From: an uncultured Eubacteriales bacterium
GTDB lineage: Bacteria; Bacillota; Clostridia; Oscillospirales; Oscillospiraceae
Assembly (NCBI GenBank): GCA_900549645.1
Contig: URPD01000033.1
Location: 1 to 21,278, forward strand
Direction of reading: 5' to 3'
DNA: 21,278 nucleotides
Shown: piece by piece, positions 14,987 to 21,278 of the stretch
How positions within the stretch are numbered: position 1 is the stretch's first letter
Layout of the letters: the number at the start of each line of letters is the position of its first letter
Translations under genes and position numbers: made by a program
Notes under the pieces: model-generated
What the model saw: the letters and a program-made list of their open reading frames with translations, nothing else
Told to the model about the DNA's origin: nothing
Databases searched by the model: none

Positions 14987-15385
14987 TTATTTAAGCTTTT
15001 CGAGCCGAGCAAGCGATTTCGAGAGGTCTATCGTTTCGTCGCTTATCTTCACCGGCTCTTTGTCCGGCACGACGTAATCCTCAATCGGGATGCTGATCGT
15101 CATCATCCGCTCAAGCTCGTGCTTTATGTAGTGCAGCTGTGTGCAGTGCGGGGAGCGGTCGACCGAGGCGAAGCGGAGGCATGTGATCTGACCTGTGCTC
15201 AGCATGGCGCCGAGCTTCGTGACGGCCATGTTGATGTGCGTCTGCTCAAGGCAGAGCGAGTATACCTCGTCGGCGTCGCGGCAGAGCGCGGCGAAGCCTT
15301 CGGGATGCGTCGACGGCAGACATGCCCCGCAGACGAGCACCCGCCCGCGCACGTCGTAAATGTTCCGCGTTATAAGATCGTTCAT
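14987..15385 (-). CDS. Uncharacterised small cysteine-rich protein
   Basis: This 132-residue cytoplasmic-looking protein is not recognised. It contains six cysteines: C19 and C22 (VLVCGACLPSTHPEG), C35, C45 (YSLCLEQTHINMAV), C69 (TGQITCLRF) and C81 (DRSPHCTQLHYIKHELERM), with nearby histidines. The order hydrophobic strand, C-x2-C, then helices suggests a metal- or Fe-S-binding alpha/beta domain. The C-terminal 30 residues look polar and helical. A good promoter and a perfect ribosome-binding site (AAAAGGAGG, spaced 7 before ATG) show it is expressed on its own. It converges on the LRR gene, with the palindromic repeat between. A redox or metal-related role is only a guess from the cysteines. 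Confidence 0.8.
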   Translation of the reverse strand: MNDLITRNIYDVRGRVLVCGACLPSTHPEGFAALCRDADEVYSLCLEQTHINMAVTKLGAMLSTGQITCLRFASVDRSPHCTQLHYIKHELERMMTISIPIEDYVVPDKEPVKISDETIDLSKSLARLEKLK

Positions 15386-15412
15386 TGTGATACCTCCTTT
15401 TCCTTGGCAACT

Positions 15413-15441
15413 ACTATAACACTATTTGCCGCGCCGAACAA
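15413..15441 (-). promoter_or_regulatory. Probable promoter of the 132-residue cysteine-rich protein
   Basis: On the minus strand TTGTTC (15436-15441) and TATAGT (15413-15418) are 17 bp apart, 28 bp upstream of the start codon. Confidence 0.6.
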
Positions 15442-15521
15442 CAGTTAAAATCACGTCAAAAGCTGGCAGAATTTATACACTTTAGAAGATTTGTATATAT
15501 CATTATTTTGCCAGTTTATTG

Positions 15522-15527
15522 TATAAT
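15522..15527 (+). promoter_or_regulatory. Possible -10 box for the surface-protein gene
   Basis: A perfect TATAAT lies 56 bp upstream of the TTG start in an AT-rich stretch. No convincing -35 box at 16-18 bp was found, so an activator may be needed or the site may be wrong. Confidence 0.4.
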
Positions 15528-15583
15528 AACAAAAGAGTTTACATAAGAGGTTTTACATAGATTCCAACTAGGGGGAGTTCAAC

Positions 15584-18277
15584 TTGAAGAAGAGAATTGC
15601 GGTACTGCTGACGCTCGTTATGATCTTCAGCGCGTTCTGTGCCGTTCCAGCAAGTGCCGACGGGGAGGATACCTTCCATTTCCACACCCGCACTGCGGAG
15701 TACAGCTTTAAGGTGGGGGATACCTTTACATACTCCTACTGGCTCAACCTGAACCCGTCCATCCTCGCCGAGCTTGGCGATTACACCGGGATAAAAGCGC
15801 TGTATCTCGAAAAGATGATAGGCAACATCATGTATGACACCGATTGCCTCACCGTCATCAAGACCGAGATGCCGCAGTTCAGCAGTCTGCACAGCCGCGT
15901 GTTCCAGAAGAACGACGCGCTTGACGGAAGCCTTATCGATGACGGCGTCCTCGACTTCACGAACGACGACCTCGGCTTCTACGCGCTCGGCAAGCTCACG
16001 GACGAAGAGAAGAACGCGTTCAGCGAGACCAATATCGCCGTCAGCATCACCTTCCGCGTGACTGCCGGCAACACCGAAAGCTCTTACATGCGCACCCGTC
16101 TGCGCAACCTCACCTGCACCACCGATACCGGCAAGGAAGTCGTTCTCGTTCACAGGGATCAGTCTACCTTCAGACCCTACGTCTCCTACGAGACCATCAA
16201 CGACGAGCAACCCAGCGTCGTGCTCAAGTCGCTGGTTGACGACTGCGGCATGGACGTGCGCTACATGGACGTCCTCGGCAACACCATCGACGGCACGGGT
16301 ATCCGCCCCAACGGCGAAGCGGTAGTCGTGATGTATGGCTTTACGACCGACGGCCGCTATGTCAAGCTCACCGAGAAGTATACCGGCCAAAAGGTCGTCT
16401 GGTTCTTTGACGTGCCGTACGGCCAGTATTACGTCGAGTGCTACTTCACCGACTCTGAGGGCAACTACTACGCAACCCCCGATCCGGAGAAGGCCGAGCA
16501 TGTCAACGTCCCCGCAACGGGCGAGGTTCAGGCGCTGTGGCTCGTCAAGGCTGACCCGGACGAGGTCATGCGCGTGAACATAACCATCAACTGGGTCGGC
16601 GATAAGGGCTACATCCCCGCTCGCCCCGATTACCTCCTTGCGGAGCTTTATTCCGGCAGCACCACCTATGTCAGCCGCTCCATAGCCCGCACTGAAACTC
16701 AGGAGAGCATCAACTACGTCAAGATAAACGACGAGGAAGGCAATAAGATAGATTATTCCCTCCGCGTCTCCCCGGTCTCCACCGATTCCAAGACCGTGCC
16801 CTACACCTTTGCGGTCGAGAAAACCGGCGAGGACTATATCGTCACCGCGACCTACGTCGGCCTTGAGTCCGATCTGGGCGAGGTCTCCGGCGACGGACAT
16901 TACTGGAAGACCATAAGCGAGACCGAAGGCACCTGCACGGAACCGGGCAGCAAGAGTCAGGTGTGCGAGGACTGCCACAGCGTCAGAAAGGTCGAGACTC
17001 CCGCGCTCGGCCATGACCCGGTCATCGAGCCGGGACGCTCCGCAACCTGCACCATGCCCGGCCTGAGCGACGGATACCACTGCGGCCGCTGCGGCGAGAT
17101 ACTCGCAACGCAGGAGCCGGTGCCCGCGCTCGGTCATCTTGAGGTCATCGACCCCGCCGTCGAGCCGACAGAGGAGAGCCGCGGCCTTACCGAGGGCAGC
17201 CACTGCGGCCGATGCGGCATCATTCTCAAGGTGCAGCAGGTCGTGCCCGCCATCGGCGAGGAGATACCGGAGCATGAGCATATATGGGACGCCGGCTGTG
17301 TGACGCTCGAAGCAACCTGCATCAGCGAAGGCCAGATCACTTACTCCTGCGCCGTCTGCGGTACGTTGCGCGTTGAGGCGCTCCAGATGACCGACCACGT
17401 CATCGAGACCCGCGGATACCGTGAGCCTGGCTGCACCTACGGCGGTTACAGCGGCGATCAGGTCTGCGTCTACTGCGGTACACTGATAGCCAAGGGCACC
17501 AAGACCGACCCCGCGGGTCACAGCTGGGGCGAGGGTCTGGTGATACATCAGGCAAGCTGTGTCAGCGAAGGCCAGCTCACACATACCTGCACCAAGTGCG
17601 GCAAGATCCAGCTGGAGACCATCCCCATGACGGATCACACCCTTGAGCTGAGAAATCAGAAGGCCGCAACCTGCACCGAGGACGGATACACCGGCGACGA
17701 GGTCTGCACCGTCTGCGGCGTCACCGTCAGGACCGGCACCGTCGAGAAGGCGAAGGATCACAGCTGGGGCGTCGGCAAGGTCACGAAGGGCGCTACCTGT
17801 CAGGCCGAGGGCGAGATGAGCTACACCTGCACCGTCTGCGGCGAGACCAAGACCATCCCCGTCGATAAGACCGACCACAAGATCAAGCTTCAGAACGAGA
17901 AGGAAGCCAGCTGCACCGTCCGCGGCTACACCGGAGACAAGGTCTGCACCGTCTGCGGCGAAGTCGTCGAGAAGGGTGAATATATCGACCCGTCCCACTC
18001 TTGGAACGAAGGCACCGTTACCCGCGCACCCACCAGTCTTGCTGACGGCGTTATGACCTACACCTGCACCAAGTGCGGCGCAACCAAGACCGAGAGCATC
18101 CCGCACGGCAGCTCCGGCATCGGCGGCACTGTCACCGGCGGCGGTTCCGGCCTGACCAATCCCAGCGCCAAGCCCAAGACCGGCGACGAAGCGAATGCGC
18201 TCCTGCTCGCAGTTATCATGCTCTCGTCCATGACGGCTGTCTTCGTCACCGCGAGAAAGCTCAGAAAAGAAAAGTAA
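15584..18277 (+). CDS. Secreted, probably wall-anchored protein: cohesin-like and Cna-B-like domains plus ten C-x2-C repeats
   Basis: The 897-residue protein is exported: signal peptide MKKRIAVLLTLVMIFSAF with likely cleavage after ASA (about 25). Residues 35-190 resemble a cohesin-like beta fold, and 330-425 (INWVGDKGYIPARPDYLLAE ... YIVTATY) a Cna protein B-type domain. Residues 440-850 hold ten repeats of about 40 residues with pattern C-x(8-10)-C-x2-C ending in His (for example TYTCTKCG, then DH or GH); repeats 3 and 10 lack the first Cys. The tail has PKTGD (864-868), a hydrophobic stretch and KLRKEK, resembling a sortase signal without the usual Leu. The start is TTG with GGGGGAG upstream; the signal peptide begins immediately there. 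It is monocistronic. Function is unknown; adhesion, a structural stalk or extracellular metal binding are possible. Confidence 0.87.
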   Translation: MKKRIAVLLTLVMIFSAFCAVPASADGEDTFHFHTRTAEYSFKVGDTFTYSYWLNLNPSILAELGDYTGIKALYLEKMIGNIMYDTDCLTVIKTEMPQFSSLHSRVFQKNDALDGSLIDDGVLDFTNDDLGFYALGKLTDEEKNAFSETNIAVSITFRVTAGNTESSYMRTRLRNLTCTTDTGKEVVLVHRDQSTFRPYVSYETINDEQPSVVLKSLVDDCGMDVRYMDVLGNTIDGTGIRPNGEAVVVMYGFTTDGRYVKLTEKYTGQKVVWFFDVPYGQYYVECYFTDSEGNYYATPDPEKAEHVNVPATGEVQALWLVKADPDEVMRVNITINWVGDKGYIPARPDYLLAELYSGSTTYVSRSIARTETQESINYVKINDEEGNKIDYSLRVSPVSTDSKTVPYTFAVEKTGEDYIVTATYVGLESDLGEVSGDGHYWKTISETEGTCTEPGSKSQVCEDCHSVRKVETPALGHDPVIEPGRSATCTMPGLSDGYHCGRCGEILATQEPVPALGHLEVIDPAVEPTEESRGLTEGSHCGRCGIILKVQQVVPAIGEEIPEHEHIWDAGCVTLEATCISEGQITYSCAVCGTLRVEALQMTDHVIETRGYREPGCTYGGYSGDQVCVYCGTLIAKGTKTDPAGHSWGEGLVIHQASCVSEGQLTHTCTKCGKIQLETIPMTDHTLELRNQKAATCTEDGYTGDEVCTVCGVTVRTGTVEKAKDHSWGVGKVTKGATCQAEGEMSYTCTVCGETKTIPVDKTDHKIKLQNEKEASCTVRGYTGDKVCTVCGEVVEKGEYIDPSHSWNEGTVTRAPTSLADGVMTYTCTKCGATKTESIPHGSSGIGGTVTGGGSGLTNPSAKPKTGDEANALLLAVIMLSSMTAVFVTARKLRKEK

Positions 18278-18305
18278 TCACCCCGACGCAATAGGCGGTA
18301 TAGTA

Positions 18306-18340
18306 AGACGCTCCCTCCGGTTTAGTTGGAGGGAGCGTCT
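18306..18340 (+). terminator. Terminator after the surface-protein gene
   Basis: Perfect 13-bp stem: AGACGCTCCCTCC (18306-18318) pairs with GGAGGGAGCGTCT (18328-18340). The following T run is weak. The stem core (CTCCCTCC/GGAGGGAG) is close to that of the terminator at 7349-7377. Confidence 0.7.
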
Positions 18341-18365
18341 AGTCTTGGATTCACTTAGTACAGAA

Positions 18366-18395
18366 AACACCCTGCCGGGGTTCCGGCAGGGTGTT
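18366..18395 (-). terminator. Terminator of the 70-residue protein gene
   Basis: AACACCCTGCCGG (18366-18378) pairs with CCGGCAGGGTGTT (18383-18395) around a four-base loop. On the minus strand it runs into TTTTCTG and lies 14 bp after the stop codon. Confidence 0.8.
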
Positions 18396-18409
18396 GACGT
18401 TTAGCTTGC

Positions 18410-18622
18410 TTACAGCAGAGCGTTGATCTTTGCCTCGATGTCCTTTGCGACGGCTTCGGGGACGATGCCGCCCTTGACGACCTTGTCGAATATCTCGCCG
18501 CAGCTCTTCTTGTTGAACAGCTTGATGGGGTACTTGAGCAGCTGGGGAGCAAGCTCCTTGACGACGGCGGCGGTCGCCTCGTTGTCGAACAGTTCCTTAA
18601 CGGTCAGACTTCTGAAATCCAT
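18410..18622 (-). CDS. Conserved-looking 70-residue hypothetical protein
   Basis: The product (MDFRSLTVKELFDNEATAAV ... KDIEAKINALL) is short, soluble and predicted mostly helical. It has the segment LAPQLLKYPIKLFNKKSCGE in the middle and an amphipathic C-terminal helix. No family is recognised and there is no signal peptide or membrane segment. It has its own promoter, a Shine-Dalgarno site (GAAGGAGA) and a terminator, which makes it a real gene despite its size. It diverges from the LRR lipoprotein gene, with both promoters in a 153-bp gap. The helical layout would suit a small binding or regulatory protein, but nothing specific can be claimed. Confidence 0.8.
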   Translation of the reverse strand: MDFRSLTVKELFDNEATAAVVKELAPQLLKYPIKLFNKKSCGEIFDKVVKGGIVPEAVAKDIEAKINALL

Positions 18623-18671
18623 GGTTCTTCTCCTTCACAAAATTTTTCGATTGGCCTACGCCATTGCCAAA

Positions 18672-18700
18672 ATTGTATCATATGGAAGCGGATAAGTCAA
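18672..18700 (-). promoter_or_regulatory. Promoter of the 70-residue protein gene
   Basis: On the minus strand TTGACT (18695-18700) and TACAAT (18672-18677) are separated by 17 bp, a near-consensus housekeeping promoter. Confidence 0.65.
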
Positions 18701-18709
18701 GCGCGGTGC

Positions 18710-18738
18710 TTGTAAAGCGGGCGAAACTGTGCTAAAAT
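18710..18738 (+). promoter_or_regulatory. Promoter of the LRR lipoprotein gene
   Basis: TTGTAA (18710-18715) and TAAAAT (18733-18738) are 17 bp apart. It lies back to back with the minus-strand promoter, their -35 boxes 9 bp apart, so one regulator could affect both. Confidence 0.55.
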
Positions 18739-18775
18739 CGATAGCACTGTAAATTTTATATTTTAGAGGGAAATT

Positions 18776-20104
18776 ATGAAAAAACCGATTTTGTTTATAA
18801 TGGCCGCGCTGACCACGCTGGCCTTCTGCGCCTGCGGACAGACAGAGCCTGTCCCGGAGCCGACTCCGGAAATCGTGATGGTAGACGTTGGCGGGACGGA
18901 GTTCCCGGAGGACGCTGAAGCGCTTGACCTCAGCGACGCGGAATATAGCTTTGACGCGCTCTGCGCCGCAAGCGAGAGCTTCACACATCTTGCGTCAATA
19001 CAGCTTGGCAGCGTCGACTATCCTGCCGCTAAGGCCAATATCGCCCGCCTGCGCGCGGCATATCCCGATGCTGAGCTGCATTTCTCCGTCAATGTCGCCG
19101 GTACGGAATATGACTGCGCCGAAGAAACGCTCGACCTGTCCGCCGCGCTCGCTTCCGGCGAGCTTGCCCAGACGCTTGACGTTCTCGACGCGTTCCCCGC
19201 GCTGAAGGAGATAAATCTCATCCCCGCTTCCGGCGATGCCGTTCCGCTTGACCTTGACACTCTGCGCACCCTGACCGACGCTGTGCCCGGAGTCAAGCTC
19301 ACGGCGGTATTTGAGCTTTTCGGCCAGACTGTCAGCAGTAATGACGAGAGCATCATATTCGACAAGCTCGACATCGGCGACGAAGGACTTGACACCCTGC
19401 GCCTTGTCATGCCGCATCTGAACTGCAGCTACTTCCAGATATCCGACTGCGGCATAGACTATGATCTGCTTGCCGAACTGCGCGACGAGTTCCCGGAGCG
19501 CAACGTCGTGTGGCGCATATACATATATAGCTATCCCTTTATGACCAACTGCCACCGCGTCCGCACCGTGCACATAGACTCGGCCAGCTGTGAGGTGCTG
19601 AAATACTGCACTGAGGTCAGATACCTCGACCTTGGGCACAATCTGCTCATCAATAACTGCGACTTTGTCGCCTACATGCCGCACCTGCAATCGGCTATTC
19701 TCGGCCTGACCGCCATAACGGATATCTCTCCGCTGGCCAACTGCAAAGAGCTGCAATTTCTTGAGCTGCACCGCTCCAACATATCCGACATTTCCGTGCT
19801 TTCCGTGCTTACGAGCCTTGAATATCTCAACATCGGCGGTATGCCGGAGCTGACCGATCTGTCCCCGCTGTTCGAACTGACCGGGCTTAAGGTCATACGC
19901 ATCGTTTCCGACCCGAAGATATCCGCCGCGCAGATCGAAGAGCTTCAGGAGCATCTGCCTGACACGACCTTCCTGCTGGAGGGCTGGGCGCCGCATATGA
20001 ACGGCTGGCGCTATGACGACGACGGCAATATGACCGAGTGGTACGCCCGCCTGCGTGAGCAGATGGACTATGCCGACGAAGGGGCTTACACCGATATCCG
20101 GTGA
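18776..20104 (+). CDS. Leucine-rich-repeat lipoprotein
   Basis: The 442-residue protein has a lipoprotein signal: MKKPILFIMAALTTLAFCAC, with C20 (or C18) as the likely lipidated Cys, then a Pro/Glu linker, so it should sit on the outer face of the membrane. Residues 35-260 contain irregular, degenerate repeats. From about 275 to 410 there are clearer LRR units: VRYLDLGHNLLINNCDFVAY, AITDISPLANCKELQFLELH, NISDISVLSVLTSLEYLNIG and ELTDLSPLFELTGLKVIRIV. The end (LPDTTFLLEG...) echoes the cassette ends of the LRR protein at 12925-14841, suggesting common ancestry. GAGGG precedes the ATG. A GNAT gene starts 26 bp after the stop. It probably binds proteins or glycans at the surface; no enzyme motif is seen. 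Confidence 0.87.
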   Translation: MKKPILFIMAALTTLAFCACGQTEPVPEPTPEIVMVDVGGTEFPEDAEALDLSDAEYSFDALCAASESFTHLASIQLGSVDYPAAKANIARLRAAYPDAELHFSVNVAGTEYDCAEETLDLSAALASGELAQTLDVLDAFPALKEINLIPASGDAVPLDLDTLRTLTDAVPGVKLTAVFELFGQTVSSNDESIIFDKLDIGDEGLDTLRLVMPHLNCSYFQISDCGIDYDLLAELRDEFPERNVVWRIYIYSYPFMTNCHRVRTVHIDSASCEVLKYCTEVRYLDLGHNLLINNCDFVAYMPHLQSAILGLTAITDISPLANCKELQFLELHRSNISDISVLSVLTSLEYLNIGGMPELTDLSPLFELTGLKVIRIVSDPKISAAQIEELQEHLPDTTFLLEGWAPHMNGWRYDDDGNMTEWYARLREQMDYADEGAYTDIR

Positions 20105-20130
20105 CGGGGCGTTGATTTTAGGAGAATACC

Positions 20131-20613
20131 ATGCCGAGTTATAGAAAAATAGAGCCTGCCGACGATGCGCGTATCGCGGAGATAGTCCGGGCGAATCTGA
20201 AGCATTTCCATCTGGACATCCCAGGAACGGCGTATTTTGACCCGGAGCTTGAGCATCTGAGCGCGTTTTATGACGCCGAGCCGTCGAAGCGCCGCTACTT
20301 CGTCGCGCTCGATGATGACGGACGCGTGATAGGCGGCGCGGGCATCGCGGAGTTTGACGGCATCGAGGACAGCGCGGAGCTTCAGAAGCTGTATCTGGAC
20401 GATTCCGCCAAGGGCAAGGGATGCGGGAAAGAGCTGATGCGTATCACGGAAGATTGGGCGCGTTCGGCGGGGTATAAAAATCTGTACCTCGAAACACATT
20501 CGCGGCTCACCGCGGCGGTGGGGCTGTACGAAAAGCTGGGCTTTCAGCGGATAGAGAAGCCCGGTCAGACGAATCACGGCACGATGGACTTGTTCTATAT
20601 AAAGCAGCTGTGA
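20131..20613 (+). CDS. GNAT-family N-acetyltransferase
   Basis: This 160-residue cytoplasmic enzyme should transfer an acetyl group from acetyl-CoA to an amine on a small molecule or protein. Strand beta-4 and the pyrophosphate-binding loop are visible as LQKLYLDDSAKGKGCGKELM (84-103), matching the motif A pattern Q/R-x2-G-x-G/A. The C-terminal motif B is seen in LYLETHSRLTAAVGLYEKLG (118-137). Length is normal for the family. TAGGAG precedes the ATG. It is 26 bp after the LRR lipoprotein and 18 bp before the broken ACT-domain gene, so it may be part of a short operon. The acceptor substrate cannot be inferred. Confidence 0.92.
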   Translation: MPSYRKIEPADDARIAEIVRANLKHFHLDIPGTAYFDPELEHLSAFYDAEPSKRRYFVALDDDGRVIGGAGIAEFDGIEDSAELQKLYLDDSAKGKGCGKELMRITEDWARSAGYKNLYLETHSRLTAAVGLYEKLGFQRIEKPGQTNHGTMDLFYIKQL

Positions 20614-20631
20614 CTTGAAGGAGGAACGGAT

Positions 20632-21186
20632 ATGGAGATAAAAAAGCTGGAGCAGAGCTTTTCCGTGTGTCAGGTCGAGGACTATTCGCTCGTGAACCTT
20701 GACGCCGGGTACTGCTTCATTGGAAAGACCGACGAGGAAAAGTCGCTCGTCTGCGCGGCGGGGAACAGCGGAATTAACTGCCTGTATTTTTACCCTAAGG
20801 AATATATAGAAGAGGCCGAAAGGCGCGGCCTTGCGGACAAGGATGCCGTGATGAAGAAAGGGAAGCGCTTCAATGCTGATCTTCTGCGTCGTGATGTTCG
20901 CCGTGCTGATAGTGATAATCTCCGTCTGGAACGGGGTCACGGATTTCAGAACGGCGTATATCCAGTCCTGCGTGTTCCTCGTGGTCACGAACTGGATTGA
21001 CGGCATCGTCGTCGGCCGGCTGTGGGTAGGCCGCGGCAAGCTCTGGGGCATCAAGGGTATGGAGGGCGTGCCGTACGTCAAGCCGTGGAAGCTCGTACTT
21101 ACAAAGCGCGCTATCGCTACGGTGCTGTATCTCTCATCATCGCGCTTGCGGCAGCCGGTATTGTCGTGCTGCTCGGCAAGCTCTGA
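20632..21186 (+). pseudogene. Broken chimera: ACT-domain protein start joined to a frameshifted membrane-protein end
   Basis: From the ATG (perfect GAAGGAGG upstream) the first 40 or so codons read MEIKKLEQSFSVCQVEDYSL and GKTDEEKSLVCAA, the start of a small ACT-domain protein of the type common in Clostridia. After about 20760 the sequence becomes that of a membrane protein (YFYPKEYIEEAERRGLADKD). The coding frame shifts near 20870 to continue as MLIFCVVMFAVLIVIISVWN and KLWGIKGMEGVPYVKPWKLV, then returns to the first frame near 21131, where an extra TC is visible, for YLIIALAAAGIVVLLGKL and stop 21184-21186. Two parent genes were thus fused by an internal deletion, and the second has two frameshifts. 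The intact first-frame reading would stop at 21000. Decay beside the IS end is the simplest reading; assembly errors near the contig end are an alternative. Confidence 0.65.
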
Positions 21187-21223
21187 AAATAGGGAAGTAT
21201 AAAAAATCCCCGTCCATGGGTCA

Positions 21224-21278
21224 TTGAACTGCACCCCATTTGTTAGACAGTATGATAAACTATCTAAGAAGTGGGGTG
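21224..21278 (+). mobile_element. Right contig end: same IS3-like terminus in inverted orientation
   Basis: Bases 21224-21277 are the exact reverse complement of 1-54. The element starts TGAACTGCACCCC at 21225 and runs rightward out of the window. Because the match extends through the internal palindrome, this is the same end of the same IS as on the left, not its opposite terminus. Only 37 bp separate it from the end of the broken gene. Confidence 0.6.

Noticed and set aside
15539..18106. An 855-codon minus-strand frame opposite the surface protein.
   Set aside because: Antisense to a protein with signal peptide, repeats and sorting tail; its apparent repeats merely mirror the coding repeats.
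16911..18110. CRISPR-like or satellite repeat array.
   Set aside because: The repeats are protein-level, about 120 bp, diverged at DNA level and in one open frame; there are no cas genes.
18306..18395. Two neighbouring hairpins read as one regulatory RNA.
   Set aside because: They lie between convergent genes and each fits as the terminator of one of them; no promoter for a separate RNA is seen.
1..21278. A 21-kb composite transposon bounded by inverted IS copies.
   Set aside because: The content is housekeeping and surface genes with native-looking composition, no resistance or transfer genes are present, and both ends coincide with contig ends, which an assembly break explains better.

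Overview
The window looks like a complete assembly contig from a Gram-positive, anaerobic gut bacterium of the class Clostridia, probably near the Oscillospirales/Ruminococcaceae. This is inferred from gene content (2-hydroxyacyl-CoA dehydratase pair, clostridial-type glutamate dehydrogenase, PKTGD-type surface protein, LRR lipoprotein), GC-rich codon use with AT-rich promoters, strong Shine-Dalgarno sites, occasional TTG starts and palindromic intergenic repeats. No rRNA, tRNA, CRISPR, plasmid or phage genes were seen. Both ends carry the same 54-bp sequence in inverted orientation. It resembles one end of an IS3-family insertion sequence, so the contig probably stops where the assembler met a repeated IS.

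Layout. 86-1558 (-): membrane-anchored polysaccharide deacetylase with Ig-like repeats. 1789-5178 (+): glycyl-tRNA synthetase then NAD+ synthetase, probably one transcript, ending at a strong terminator. 5179-5919: a 741-bp non-coding stretch packed with palindromic, MITE-like repeats, then the promoter of the NADP-type glutamate dehydrogenase gene (5920-7266, +). 7387-10659 (-): a tight four-gene operon of two 2-hydroxyacyl-CoA dehydratase-family subunits, a 52-residue membrane peptide and an 89-residue cysteine-rich protein. 10949-14841 (+): M29 aminopeptidase, a six-helix membrane protein and a bitopic leucine-rich-repeat protein; the last two overlap by one base. 14987-15385 (-): a small cysteine-rich protein. 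15584-18277 (+): a large secreted, probably wall-anchored protein with ten C-x2-C repeats. 18410-18622 (-): a 70-residue protein. 18776-20613 (+): an LRR lipoprotein and a GNAT acetyltransferase. 20632-21186 (+): a broken chimeric gene beside the right IS end.

Themes. Nitrogen and redox metabolism (NadE, GdhA, dehydratase pair, aminopeptidase) suggests amino-acid fermentation, and cell-surface biology accounts for most of the rest. The most notable points are: (1) a NadE whose glutaminase domain has lost the catalytic Cys and Lys, suggesting an ammonia-dependent enzyme; (2) the dehydratase operon with two unrecognised small proteins and no activator nearby; (3) an LRR protein whose cytoplasmic tail has six Thr-Gly pairs spaced exactly seven residues apart; and (4) the ten-repeat Cys/His surface protein. 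All functions are assigned from sequence reading alone; no database search was run.
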